Shown: positions 9,015 to 17,720 of the stretch, one piece after another | Layout: every line of letters starts with the position of its first letter | Numbering within the stretch: position 1 is the stretch's first letter | Assembly: GCF_034377145.1 (NCBI RefSeq) | Contig: NZ_CP139707.1 | Coordinates: 2,303,001-2,367,000, forward strand | Length of the DNA stretch: 64,000 nt | From: Sulfitobacter sp. OXR-159 | GTDB lineage: Bacteria; Pseudomonadota; Alphaproteobacteria; Rhodobacterales; Rhodobacteraceae | Direction: 5' to 3' | Notes under the pieces: generated by a model | Databases searched by the model: none | Told to the model about the DNA's origin: nothing | What the model saw: only the letters and a program-made list of their open reading frames with translations | Made by a program: the position numbers and the translations under genes

Positions 9015-10397
9015 CTAACGGAAAGCGTGCAATTGCCCCTTGGTGGAGACGACATAAAGCGTGTCGCCTGCCACGACGGGGGCAGTGGTCGCCCCGCCGG
9101 GGATTTGGGTGGTGCCCGTCAGCCCGCCGCCCACGGGGTCAAAGCTGCGCAGCACCCCATCGTTGGACGCCACGATCACGCGGCCTCCGGCGATGATCGG
9201 GCCGTAATGCGCCACGACTTCGGATTGCCTTCTGGGCCGGTCCTTGACGAAATTCGGCAGCGGCGTGCCCCAGATGCGGCGGCCCGTGCTGGCGTCGAGC
9301 CGCACAAGTTCATTGAGGTCGGTGACCGCGAAAACAGAATCGCCCGCAGGCCAGACCGGGCCGATCGCCCCGTCGCGCGCGACCCATTTACGGTCCCCGC
9401 TGTTCACGTCGAGCGCGGCCAGACGGCCCGAATGGTTGCCCACATAGACAGTCCCGCCCGAGACCACGGGCGCGCTTGTCACGTCACCAACAAAGCTCAG
9501 CGCGCGGCCCTGACGTTTGCCCAGAACAGAGGTCGCCCACCGCTCAAGCCCGCCTTGACGGAACAGCCCCTGAACCTCACCCGAGCCGAAGGCGAAGATC
9601 GCAAGATCATTGGTGATGGCGGGCGCCGGTGCGCCCAGCACATTGCTGAGGCTGGTGACAGCACCGGTCTGCCACTGGATGCGGCCTGTGGTTTTGTCGA
9701 GCGCAAAGCCGGTATCGTCACCCGCCGTGAGATAGACCAGATCGCCCGAGACGGTCGGCGTGCCCGAACCCGTGGCGTCGAGGTCTTGCGTCCAACGCAC
9801 TCCGCCTGTCGTCACGTCGAGCGCGGCCAGAACACCAAAGCCCACAGAGACGTAAAGCGTTTCGCCGTCCACGGCGAGCCCGCCACCGGTGGCTTGGCCT
9901 TCGCGGTCGGATGCGGGGGTGAGGTCGCGGGTCCAGAGCGTTTGGCCTGAGGTCGAGGTCGCAGTGACCTGCGCGCCTGCATCGAGCGTAAAGACGCGCC
10001 CGCCCGCGACCACCGGATCGGCAGTGATGCGCTGTTTGCGGCTGTCGCCCGCGCCGATCTTGGCGCTCCAGACCGGCTGCAATGTGCTGCGCAACGCGGG
10101 GTGGCCCACGCGGGTCGAGGGGGTGCCGACACTGTGGGTCCAGTTGGCGTTGTTTACCGCGCCGCCCAAAGCGATGGCGCGGCTGGTGTTTTCTGGCACC
10201 GGGCCGTCGATGGCGTCAAAGGCCGGGTCTTGCACACCGGGGTTTTGCAGCACCGCGCGCACGTCTTCACGTTTGCCCGGCAGATAGGTCTGCTCATCCG
10301 CGCAGGCCGTCAGCAGCAGCGCGGCACCGATGGCCCCCGCCACGCCCAGCCCCCGCAGACCCGCATGGCCGGGTTCGGATTCGCGATGCTTCGTCAT
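9015..10397 (-). CDS. bamB: Outer membrane assembly lipoprotein BamB-like (PQQ-type beta-propeller)
   Basis: Probable BAM complex scaffold lipoprotein. The 460-aa protein starts at the ATG at 10397 (MTKHRESEPG) with AGCAGG upstream; the longer open frame adds 50 residues of unrelated sequence. A lipoprotein signal ends in LLLTAC with Cys32 as the lipidated residue. The mature part contains repeated propeller blades of the type VSGDLVYLTAGD, GGTVYVGNHSGRLAALD and GGRVIVASNDGVLRSFD, about seven to eight in number. The yfgM-bamB-der order matches enterobacteria, supporting BamB over other PQQ-repeat proteins. Confidence 0.88.
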   Translation of the reverse strand: MTKHRESEPGHAGLRGLGVAGAIGAALLLTACADEQTYLPGKREDVRAVLQNPGVQDPAFDAIDGPVPENTSRAIALGGAVNNANWTHSVGTPSTRVGHPALRSTLQPVWSAKIGAGDSRKQRITADPVVAGGRVFTLDAGAQVTATSTSGQTLWTRDLTPASDREGQATGGGLAVDGETLYVSVGFGVLAALDVTTGGVRWTQDLDATGSGTPTVSGDLVYLTAGDDTGFALDKTTGRIQWQTGAVTSLSNVLGAPAPAITNDLAIFAFGSGEVQGLFRQGGLERWATSVLGKRQGRALSFVGDVTSAPVVSGGTVYVGNHSGRLAALDVNSGDRKWVARDGAIGPVWPAGDSVFAVTDLNELVRLDASTGRRIWGTPLPNFVKDRPRRQSEVVAHYGPIIAGGRVIVASNDGVLRSFDPVGGGLTGTTQIPGGATTAPVVAGDTLYVVSTKGQLHAFR

Positions 10398-10464
10398 GGA
10401 CCTGCTCACTTTCTGTCTTTCCTCAACCTTCACGCCCCCGCCGTTTTCGGCGGGTGGATATGTG

Positions 10465-11169
10465 TCAGTCACCCGTTGCTTCGGGGATCTCCAGCTCAGC
10501 CGCTGCAGCAGCGTCTTCGACCCCCGGTTCTTCACCCAAGGCCACAATCACCTGAAGGGCGCGTTGTTGCAAGTCCGGGGTGGTTTCCGCATCGGAGAGA
10601 ATGGATTGGTATCGCGCCACGGCCTTGTCGGTCTCACCCTGTTGGATGTCGATCAGGGCCAGTTGCTCTTCGGCCAGAAGACGCAGCGGGGCACCGGGCT
10701 GGGCCAGTGTTTCGAGCGCCTGACGCCGCTCTGCCACGGGCACCGATTGGCCCTGAAGGGTCACGGCCTTGAACTGCGCCAACTGGCGGTAAATCGGCGC
10801 AAGATCGCCGTCGAGCGCCACGGCGTCGAGCTGTTCGACGGCGGCGTCAATCTCACCGGCCTCGGCCAAGGCATCGGCACGCATGAAATTCAGCACGGCG
10901 CGGGCACCGGGGCCTTCGGCTTCAATCGGGGCAAGCGCTTCGGCGCGGGCATTGCTGGCATCCGCTTCAAGCGCTCCGAGCATGGCATCGCCCAAGGCTT
11001 CGGCCTGCGCGCGTTCTTGCGCTTTGCTATATTCGTTCCACGCGGCACCGCCGACGATGGCAACCACAGCGACCACAGCGATCCAACCATAGCGGCGCAG
11101 CAGGCCATAAAACCGGTCGCGGCGGACCTCTTCGTTCACTTCGTCAATAAAACTGTCGGTATCGCTCAT
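10465..11169 (-). CDS. YfgM-like tetratricopeptide membrane protein
   Basis: A 234-aa protein with a short cytoplasmic N-terminus (MSDTDSFIDEVNEEVRRDRF), one membrane segment (about residues 29-44, WIAVVAVVAIVGGAAW) and a helical, alanine-rich periplasmic part with TPR-like pairs (for example GEIDAAVEQLDAVALDGDLA). In E. coli the equivalent YfgM is an ancillary SecYEG-associated chaperone partner. The ATG at 11169 is preferred over an upstream in-frame start because family N-termini begin here. It precedes bamB by 67 bp. Confidence 0.85.
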   Translation of the reverse strand: MSDTDSFIDEVNEEVRRDRFYGLLRRYGWIAVVAVVAIVGGAAWNEYSKAQERAQAEALGDAMLGALEADASNARAEALAPIEAEGPGARAVLNFMRADALAEAGEIDAAVEQLDAVALDGDLAPIYRQLAQFKAVTLQGQSVPVAERRQALETLAQPGAPLRLLAEEQLALIDIQQGETDKAVARYQSILSDAETTPDLQQRALQVIVALGEEPGVEDAAAAAELEIPEATGD

Positions 11170-11316
11170 CGCGCCCTGCCCCCGGCCTGATTTTGCCCCT
11201 CTTACCGCGCGTGGACAGCCAAGCCAAGACCCAGCGAACCGCAGCACGGTGTTGCGCGCTTGGCACGGGCAAGGGTCACGCTAGATCAGGGGCAGGATGC
11301 AACAAAGGAGAAGATG

Positions 11317-11766
11317 ATGAGAGCGATAGCAATGGCCGCAGGTCTGGTGATGGCAGCGGTGCCCGCCTTGGCCCAAGATTTGGTGGCCAAAGTGTCACCC
11401 CATGACGTGGTGACAACGATGGACCGGCTGGAACGCGCCGTCGAAGAGGCCGGGGCCGAGGTTTTCGCCCGCGTCGATCACGCCGCCGGGGCCGAGAAGG
11501 TCGAGATGGAGCTGCGCCCAACGCAGCTTTTGATCTTTGGCAACCCCAAGCTCGGCACGCCCGCGATGCAGGATGCGCAGACCGCCGGGCTGGATCTGCC
11601 GATGCGGGTGCTGGTCTATGCCGATGGCGAAGGGGCCGTGCATGTGACCTATGCCGACCCTGAAACACTGGTTACGGCCCATGGCCTGCCCGAAGACGCG
11701 GAATATATCACCAAGATGACCGAGGCGCTGGACAACCTCACCGCCAAGGCGATCGGCGAAGAGTAA
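11317..11766 (+). CDS. Secreted DUF302 domain protein
   Basis: A 149-aa exported protein. The start MRAIAMAAGLVMAAVPALAQ is a signal peptide with likely cleavage after ALA; a strong AGGAG lies 6-7 bp upstream of this ATG (a second ATG immediately before is possible). The mature part has the DUF302 pattern: SPHDVVTTMDRLERAVEEAG, a conserved VDHAAGAEKV strand, QLLIFGNPKLGTPAMQ, and LPMRVLVYADGEGAVHVTY. DUF302 proteins have no agreed biochemical function. It is divergent from the yfgM-bamB-der run. Confidence 0.85.
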   Translation: MRAIAMAAGLVMAAVPALAQDLVAKVSPHDVVTTMDRLERAVEEAGAEVFARVDHAAGAEKVEMELRPTQLLIFGNPKLGTPAMQDAQTAGLDLPMRVLVYADGEGAVHVTYADPETLVTAHGLPEDAEYITKMTEALDNLTAKAIGEE

Positions 11767-11786
11767 CGCTTCTCCCCGCCCGGACC

Positions 11787-12602
11787 TTAGCGTTTGGGCG
11801 GGGTGTTCTGCGCCTTGATGAGGTTTTCCAGATCGGTCAGCCGCGACATGACCTCATCGCGGTAGGTATTGGTCTGCTCGTTGCTTTCCTCATGATGCGC
11901 GTCTTGCATCGAGTTCACAATCAGACCGACCAGCAGGTTCACCACCGCGAAGGTCGTGACCATGATGAAGGGCACAAAGAACATCCACGCATAGGGATAG
12001 ACCTCCATCACCGGGCGCACGATGCCCATGGACCACGACTCGAGCGTCATGATCTGAAACAGCGAATAGCCCGAGCGCCCCAGCGTGCCGAACCACTGCG
12101 GGAAATCCGCGCCAAAGAGTTTGGTGGCCATGACGGAGGCGATGTAAAAGATTACTCCCATCAGCAGGAAAACCGAGCCCATACCGGGCAGCGCGTTGAC
12201 CAGCCCCTCAACCACGCGGCGCAGCGAGGGGGCGACGGAGACGACGCGCAGCAGACGCAAGATGCGCAGCGCCCGCAACACGCTGAGCCCTTGGGTGGCA
12301 GGGATCAAAGAGATGGCGACGATCACAAAGTCAAAAATGCTCCAGCCGCGTTTGAAGAAATCCATCCCCCGACCGTAGAGTTTAATCGCGATCTCAATGA
12401 CAAAGATGCCGAGACAGATTTTGTCGAGCAGCAGGATCAACGGCCCTACCTGCGCCATCACCTCATCCGAGGTCTCCAGCCCCAGAATGACAGCGTTGAA
12501 CAGAATCACGCCCAGAATGAAGTTCTGAAACGAAGCGCGGTCAGCCAGTCGTGCCGCGCGGGCGCGCAGCGACTGTGGCGAGGGAGGGGAGAGATCGGTC
12601 AT
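11787..12602 (-). CDS. Bacterial voltage-gated sodium channel (NaChBac/BacNav type)
   Basis: Single-domain, six-helix channel subunit that forms homotetramers in the inner membrane. From the ATG at 12602 it is 271 aa. The S4 sensor (near residues 107-125) carries Arg110, 113, 116 and 119 at every third position. The pore has the BacNav filter TLESWSM at residues 186-192, whose Glu188 ring confers Na+ selectivity. After S6 comes an acidic neck and a short C-terminal helix (YRDEVMSRLTDLENLIKAQ) typical of the BacNav coiled coil. Close relatives from Silicibacter and Sulfitobacter (NavSp, NavSulP) have been used in structural work. An upstream in-frame start (12692) exists but lacks family sequence. 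Confidence 0.95.
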   Translation of the reverse strand: MTDLSPPSPQSLRARAARLADRASFQNFILGVILFNAVILGLETSDEVMAQVGPLILLLDKICLGIFVIEIAIKLYGRGMDFFKRGWSIFDFVIVAISLIPATQGLSVLRALRILRLLRVVSVAPSLRRVVEGLVNALPGMGSVFLLMGVIFYIASVMATKLFGADFPQWFGTLGRSGYSLFQIMTLESWSMGIVRPVMEVYPYAWMFFVPFIMVTTFAVVNLLVGLIVNSMQDAHHEESNEQTNTYRDEVMSRLTDLENLIKAQNTPPKR

Positions 12603-12718
12603 GGCGGTAGATATCGTGTGCCGCTTGGCACAACGCAAGAGCAGATCAGCAACGTTTGCACCATCGGCGGCAATGCCCCGCCCGTCTGCCAAAACAGAAG
12701 GCGGGGCCTGCGCGGCGT

Positions 12719-14590
12719 TTACTCTTCTTCCGCCTGCTGGCGCTGCCAGAGTTGGGCATAGCGCCCGCCTTGGGCCAAGAGCACCTCGTGGCTGCCCTGC
12801 TCAATAATCTCGCCCTTCTCCAGCACGACGATGCGATCCGCCTCTGCGATGGTGGAAAGACGGTGAGCGATGGTCAGCACCGTGCGCCCTTGGCTCGCCC
12901 GGCGCAGCGCGTCTTGAATCTCATGCTCCGTCTCACTGTCAAGCGCGCTTGTCGCCTCGTCCAGCAGCAGGATGGGCGGGTCTTTCAGCAGCGTCCGGGC
13001 GATGCCCACGCGCTGTTTCTCGCCGCCCGAGAGTTTCAGCCCCCGCTCGCCCACCGTGGTCGCATAGCCCTGTGGCAACGCCATGATGAAATCGTGGATC
13101 TGTGCAGCGCGTGCCGCCTCCTCGACCTCTTCCTGCGTCGCCCCATCGCGTCCGTAGGCGATGTTATAGCCGATAGTGTCGTTGAACAGCACCGTATCCT
13201 GCGGCACCACGCCAATCGCCATATGCAGCGAATGCTGGGTCACATCGCGCACGTCTTGCCCGTCGATCTTCAGCGCGCCCCCGGCGACATCGTAGAAGCG
13301 GAACAACAGCCGCCCGATGGTGGATTTGCCCGAGCCCGTCGAGCCGACAATCGCCACCGTCTCTCCCGGTTGCGCCTCAAGCGAGATGCCTTTGAGGATT
13401 TCACGGTCGGTGTCATAGGCAAAGCGCACATTCTCCAGCGTCACATGGCCACCCGTTACCTTGAGGTCCGGCGCATTCGGCTTGTCGTCAATCTCTGCCG
13501 GTTGTTCGAGCAGGCCGAACATCTGCCCCATGTCCACCAGCGCCTGACGGATCTCCCGGTAAACGGTGCCAAGGAAGTTCAGCGGCACGGTCAATTGGAT
13601 CATATAGGAGTTCACCATGACGAAGTCGCCGACGCTGAGTTCGCCACTTTGCACGCCCATCGCGGCCATCACCATGACCCCCACCAGCCCCGCCGTGATG
13701 ATCAACGCTTGGCCAAAGTTTAGGAAAGCGAGCGAATAGTTCGTCTTGATCGCCGCGTTTTCGTAGTCGGCCATTGCCAAGTCATAACGCGCGGCCTCGC
13801 GGCCCTCGGCGCCAAAGTATTTCACCGTCTCATAGTTCAACAGGCTGTCGATCGCGCGTTGGTTGGCCTCGGTGTCGCTGTCGTTCATCTGCCTGCGCAG
13901 ACGCACGCGCCATTCGGTCACGGCAAAGGTGAACCAGACGTAGACCGCAATGGTCACGGTCACGACCGCCAGATACCAAATGTCGAACAAAACGGCGAGG
14001 ATCACGCCGACGAGGATCAGCTCAAGGATCAGCGGCCCGATGGAGAACAGCAAAAAGCGCAGCAGAAAATCGACGCCTTTGACCCCACGCTCGATGATCC
14101 GGCTCAAGCCCCCCGTCTTGCGGGTAATGTGATAGCGCATCGACAGTTTGTGGATGTGCTGAAAGGTCTCGAGCGCCAACATCCGCAAGGCGCGCTGTCC
14201 GACACGGGCAAAGACCGCATCGCGCACCTGTTGAAAGCCCACGCCCATCAGCCGCGCCATGCCGTAGGCCACGGTCAGGCCAATCGCCCCAAGCGCCAGC
14301 ATCGGCGCGCCCTCGCCCGCCAGCGCATCCACCGCGTCGCGGTAGAAGAACGGCGTGGCGACGATGATCAGTTTCGACACGAGCAGCGCCAACATAGCCA
14401 GAACAACCCGGCGTTTCACCCACGGCATATCCTTGGGCCAAAGGTAGGGTGCCACTTTGCGCAGCACCAAAAAGCCCGACTGACGCTCGGCGGCGTCGAT
14501 CATCTCGGCCTCTGTGGGGATGCGCTCAGGCTTGGGGGTTTTGCGGTCGCGCCGACGCGCGGCGGGCGTTTGGTCTGTATCGGCTGGCAT
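12719..14590 (-). CDS. Atm1-type ABC exporter (fused permease and ATPase)
   Basis: A 623-aa half-transporter that should act as a homodimer. Six membrane helices span about residues 60-345, followed by a nucleotide-binding domain with Walker A GSTGSGKST at 416-424, signature LSGGE at 520-524 and Walker B ILLLDEA at 540-546. The segment NDSDTEANQRAIDSLLNYETVKYFGAE is the Atm1/HMT1 subfamily signature, where such proteins export glutathione-based compounds linked to Fe-S and metal homeostasis. Substrate here is inferred from family only. It lies downstream of the LysM gene on the same strand, 116 bp away. Confidence 0.93.
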   Translation of the reverse strand: MPADTDQTPAARRRDRKTPKPERIPTEAEMIDAAERQSGFLVLRKVAPYLWPKDMPWVKRRVVLAMLALLVSKLIIVATPFFYRDAVDALAGEGAPMLALGAIGLTVAYGMARLMGVGFQQVRDAVFARVGQRALRMLALETFQHIHKLSMRYHITRKTGGLSRIIERGVKGVDFLLRFLLFSIGPLILELILVGVILAVLFDIWYLAVVTVTIAVYVWFTFAVTEWRVRLRRQMNDSDTEANQRAIDSLLNYETVKYFGAEGREAARYDLAMADYENAAIKTNYSLAFLNFGQALIITAGLVGVMVMAAMGVQSGELSVGDFVMVNSYMIQLTVPLNFLGTVYREIRQALVDMGQMFGLLEQPAEIDDKPNAPDLKVTGGHVTLENVRFAYDTDREILKGISLEAQPGETVAIVGSTGSGKSTIGRLLFRFYDVAGGALKIDGQDVRDVTQHSLHMAIGVVPQDTVLFNDTIGYNIAYGRDGATQEEVEEAARAAQIHDFIMALPQGYATTVGERGLKLSGGEKQRVGIARTLLKDPPILLLDEATSALDSETEHEIQDALRRASQGRTVLTIAHRLSTIAEADRIVVLEKGEIIEQGSHEVLLAQGGRYAQLWQRQQAEEE

Positions 14591-14648
14591 GGGAATTCCT
14601 GAAGTGATTACAGGCTACATAGGCCCCATCCGCCAAGGTTGCCAGTGT

Positions 14649-14690
14649 GGGGCGGCGCACAGCCGCTCTGCGCGCTGCGAATGCCGCCCC
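14649..14690 (-). terminator. Stem-loop after the LysM gene
   Basis: Perfect 8-bp arms (14649-14656 and 14683-14690, GGGGCGGC/GCCGCCCC) with a GC-rich loop that can pair further. It begins 17 bp past the LysM-gene stop on the minus strand. No T-run follows, so it may be an mRNA 3'-end stabiliser or a weak terminator before the Atm1-type gene. Confidence 0.4.
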
Positions 14691-14706
14691 GCCTTGGGCC
14701 ATCAGA

Positions 14707-17067
14707 TCACTCTGGTGCGGGTTCTTCGGGCAGATCGAAAACCTGTCCGGGGTAGATCAGATCGGGGTCGCGGATATTGCCGCTGTTGGCCTCGAACACC
14801 TTCACGTAGAGCAATGGATCACCGTAGCGTTCGCGTGAGATCGCCCAGAGCGTGTCGCCTTTCTGGACCGTCACAGCGCTCAACGGGCCGCTCAGCCCTT
14901 CGGTGGCGGCGGCCAGCACCTCGGGGGATTCGCGTTTGAAGGGTGTCTCCACCCGGCTGGTCACATCGCCTGCGCGAGAAAGCTCATCCACCCGCAGGGT
15001 ATAGACGCCCTCATCGATGTTCGGCAGATCGCCCCGCCAGCGGCCCTCCTGATCGACCGGCAGGCTGATCACCGCGTTGTTGTTGAGATAGACGCGCACT
15101 TCGCTGGTGTCCGGCTGCGCACGGCCTGCAAGCTGCACGTCACCCTGATCGGAATAGCCGATGGTGTCGAGCGCTACATTGGTCATCACCTGCGGCGGCG
15201 CGGTGTCGAGCCGCTCCACACCCTCGGCCGTGGATTTCAGCACCGGGGCTGGCGCAGATGGCTGAGCCGGGGCGGCGGTGGTGTCGGTTTCTTCCGTGGG
15301 CGTCGGGGTTGTGGTCTCAGGGCTGGGCGCGTCGCGTTCCGCAAGGCTGGGGGCATCGGTTGTGGGATTTGGCGTCGGGGGCCCCTGCGCAGGGGAAGCG
15401 GTACCGTCGGCAGCGCCAGTGGCGGCGTCCGCCGTTCCCGTCTCCGCCAGCGGCGTGGCTTGGGCTGGGGTGTCGGAGGTCGCCTGTTGCCCTTGGTCTG
15501 GCGCACGCTCTGGCGCAGTGCTGTCGCCCGCGCCAGTGCCCGTTCCGGCCAACCCCGCGCCAGTGCCTGTTCCGGCCAACCCCGCGCCAGTGCCCGTTCC
15601 GGCCAATCCCGCGCCAGTGCCCGTTCCGGCCAACCCCGCGCCAGTGCCCGTTCCGGCCAACGGAGTCGCTTGAGAGGGCGCGGTGCCGGCGGCAAGGTCT
15701 TCCCCCGCCTCGGTGACTTGTTCCCGCTCCGGTGCGGAGCCCGCTCCCTCGGCGGTGCCGGTTTCGGAAAGCTTTGTGGCTTGAGAGGGGTCAGAGCCGG
15801 TGGCTATCGCTCCTTCACCCGCGGCAGGCTCTTGCTCGGGGGCGGAGCTCACGCCCTCCGCGGTGCCGGTTCCGGAAAGCGGTGTGGCCTGAGTGGGGTC
15901 GGAAACCTTGGCGATCTCTCCTTCGCCCGCAGCGGGCTCTTGCTCTGGGGCGGCGTTCACGCCCTCCGCCGTGCCAGTTCCGGAAAGCGGTGTGGCCTGA
16001 GTGAGGTCGGATACGTTTGCAATCGCTCCTTCACCCGCGGCAGGCTCTTGCTCTGCTGCGCTGCCCTGGGCCCTGTCGGTTTCCAGAGGGTCCGATTGGC
16101 CTCCGCCCTCAATGGTCTCTTCCTCCGTTGTGGCCGTCTCGCTTGCAGCTGCGGGCGTTGCCGAACCGTCGTCAGATGTTGGCTGGCTTTCGGCAGCCCC
16201 CTCAGCCTCGGCGGTCGCGGTCCCGGCCAGCGGGGTCGCCTGTTCCGGAGCGGTCGCGGCGGGCTCGATTGCGGCCTCGTCCCGCTCTTCAGCAGGAGCA
16301 TCGGTCGAGGCCGTCTGATCCGCAGGCGTCTCTCGCGTCATCTCGGCCTCGGAAAGCGAGGTCACGTCAGAGGCTTCAGCCTCCGCCTGCACGTCGCCCG
16401 GCGATGCGAGGTCAGGCTCGGCACCCTCGTCTGCTGCCGCCTCGCCATCGGGGTCCCCGCCCTCCTCCGCATGGGCAAGCGGGCTTTGTTCGGGCGTGGT
16501 GTCCGCCTCTGCCATCTGCAGAGGCGCTGCGGTCGGCGTGAGGATGATCTCTTCTTCCGAGGCGAGCTTGGTCTCACCGTCCTGCCCCAAAAGCGTCAGC
16601 ACATGGCCCTTTCCGTCGGGGGGGATCATCGCGAGGGTCGCGAACTTTCCGGACCCATCGGCGGTGGCGGTGGCGATCTCTTCGCCGTCCTTCAACACGG
16701 CCACGCTGCTGCCGGGGGCCGCGCGGCCTGCGATCACAGTCATCCCATCGCTTTCGCGGCGCACTTCGTCGAAAGCCAGGGCCTGCGGCTCTGAGACCTG
16801 CGGCTCTTTTGCTTGCTGCGCGGTGCTGGGCTCCGTCGCTGCCGCGTCTTCGGGGCCGATGGAAACGCCCTGTACGGCATTTGGCACAAGCGTGGCGTTC
16901 TCTGGGGTGGCATCGCGTTCGGGGAGCACGGCCACGGTGGTTTGCCCTGCCTCCTCCGGCCCGCTGCGCTTGCTGCCGATCCAAGCGCCAAGCGCCAGCA
17001 CCGCCGCCGCAAAGGCGCCCGCCGCCATCGCCCCCATGCCGCCAAACCGGCCAAATCCCTTGAACAT
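14707..17067 (-). CDS. Membrane-anchored, repeat-rich LysM domain protein
   Basis: A 786-aa protein with an N-terminal membrane anchor (about residues 10-31), a first Ig-like segment (about 95-185, with VIAGRAAPGSSVAVLKDG), a long low-complexity Ala/Glu/Thr/Gly/Pro region (about 190-620), a second Ig-like domain (VQLAGRAQPDTSEVRVYLNN) and a C-terminal LysM domain (about 733-783: VQKGDTLWAISRERYGDP ... DLIYPGQVFDLP). LysM binds peptidoglycan, so the protein probably spans the periplasm from membrane to cell wall. The central region holds five 9-residue and about three 36-residue repeats. Similar Ig-LysM proteins occur in other Rhodobacterales; the function is not established. Confidence 0.85.
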   Translation of the reverse strand: MFKGFGRFGGMGAMAAGAFAAAVLALGAWIGSKRSGPEEAGQTTVAVLPERDATPENATLVPNAVQGVSIGPEDAAATEPSTAQQAKEPQVSEPQALAFDEVRRESDGMTVIAGRAAPGSSVAVLKDGEEIATATADGSGKFATLAMIPPDGKGHVLTLLGQDGETKLASEEEIILTPTAAPLQMAEADTTPEQSPLAHAEEGGDPDGEAAADEGAEPDLASPGDVQAEAEASDVTSLSEAEMTRETPADQTASTDAPAEERDEAAIEPAATAPEQATPLAGTATAEAEGAAESQPTSDDGSATPAAASETATTEEETIEGGGQSDPLETDRAQGSAAEQEPAAGEGAIANVSDLTQATPLSGTGTAEGVNAAPEQEPAAGEGEIAKVSDPTQATPLSGTGTAEGVSSAPEQEPAAGEGAIATGSDPSQATKLSETGTAEGAGSAPEREQVTEAGEDLAAGTAPSQATPLAGTGTGAGLAGTGTGAGLAGTGTGAGLAGTGTGAGLAGTGTGAGDSTAPERAPDQGQQATSDTPAQATPLAETGTADAATGAADGTASPAQGPPTPNPTTDAPSLAERDAPSPETTTPTPTEETDTTAAPAQPSAPAPVLKSTAEGVERLDTAPPQVMTNVALDTIGYSDQGDVQLAGRAQPDTSEVRVYLNNNAVISLPVDQEGRWRGDLPNIDEGVYTLRVDELSRAGDVTSRVETPFKRESPEVLAAATEGLSGPLSAVTVQKGDTLWAISRERYGDPLLYVKVFEANSGNIRDPDLIYPGQVFDLPEEPAPE
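15529..15660. repeat. Five tandem 27-bp repeats inside the LysM gene
   Basis: Units start at 15529, 15556, 15583, 15610 and 15637. They differ at only one or two positions, and the last diverges at its 3' end. Each encodes LAGTGTGAG on the minus strand, so copy-number change would keep the frame. Near-identity at DNA level implies recent slippage or unequal recombination. Confidence 0.95.
15700..16070. repeat. 108-bp repeats inside the LysM gene
   Basis: A 36-residue unit (core EQEPAAGEGAIA, then SDxTQATPLSGTGTAEGV) recurs about three times plus a diverged fourth. Matching DNA landmarks (CTCCTTCxCCCGC) begin at 15810, 15918 and 16026, exactly 108 bp apart. The frame is kept. Confidence 0.85.
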
Positions 17068-17171
17068 CTTCTACTTCCCCTGTGGTTGAGCCTTTTTAGC
17101 AAGCAGGCTAACAGGGGTCAAAAGCGCAGACCATCTGCGCCGATTTTTCCAAATAATCAGGACACTTTACC

Positions 17172-17720
17172 ATGCAACATTCTGTCTGTGTCTATTGCGG
17201 CTCCCGCCCCGGCGATGACGATGCTTTTACCCGTGACGCCGAAACGCTGGGCCGTGGTCTGGCCGAAGCCGGGCTGCGGCTGGTCTATGGCGCGGGCGAT
17301 GTCGGCCTAATGGGCAGCGTCGCTCGTGCCGCCCAAGCGGCTGGCGGAGACACCTTCGGCGTGATCCCCGCGCATCTTGTTGCATGGGAAGTCGGCAAGA
17401 CCGATCTGACCCGCTACATCGTGACCGAGACGATGCACGAGCGGAAGAAAGTGATGTTCATGAACTGCGATGCCGTAGCCGTTTTGCCCGGCGGCGCGGG
17501 ATCACTAGATGAGCTTTTCGAGGTGCTGACATGGCGCCAGTTGGGCCTACATGAAAAACCGATTTTCCTTGTGAACACAAATGGATACTGGGATCCCTTC
17601 ATGTCACTTATGAACCATGTCGTGGCTCATGGTTTTGCCGATGCGACGCTATTAAATTACGTCACCGTAGTGGCGGATGCCGATGCCGCTCTCAGCGCCC
17701 TGCGCCGCGCCTTGTCCTGA
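17172..17720 (+). CDS. LOG family protein (nucleotide 5'-monophosphate phosphoribohydrolase-like)
   Basis: A 182-aa Rossmann-type protein of the LOG/TIGR00730 family, whose members cleave cytokinin riboside monophosphates or other nucleotide monophosphates to free base and ribose 5-phosphate. It has the N-terminal VCVYCGSRPG, the catalytic MHERK motif (residues 88-92) and the phosphate-binding PGGAGSLDE (106-114; canonical PGGxGTxxE). Both catalytic motifs look intact. Its last 64 bp overlap the 3' end of the convergent RarD-like gene. True substrate in this organism is unknown. Confidence 0.9.
   Translation: MQHSVCVYCGSRPGDDDAFTRDAETLGRGLAEAGLRLVYGAGDVGLMGSVARAAQAAGGDTFGVIPAHLVAWEVGKTDLTRYIVTETMHERKKVMFMNCDAVAVLPGGAGSLDELFEVLTWRQLGLHEKPIFLVNTNGYWDPFMSLMNHVVAHGFADATLLNYVTVVADADAALSALRRALS

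Noticed and set aside
15529..15660. Regular 27-bp repeats considered as a CRISPR array
   Set aside because: Units are contiguous with no unique spacers, remain in frame in a coding gene and no cas genes are present.
15258..16794. Several long plus-strand frames across the LysM gene repeats
   Set aside because: They are Arg/Ser/Pro-rich shadows of the low-complexity minus-strand gene, which has a TM anchor, Ig-like segments and a LysM domain.
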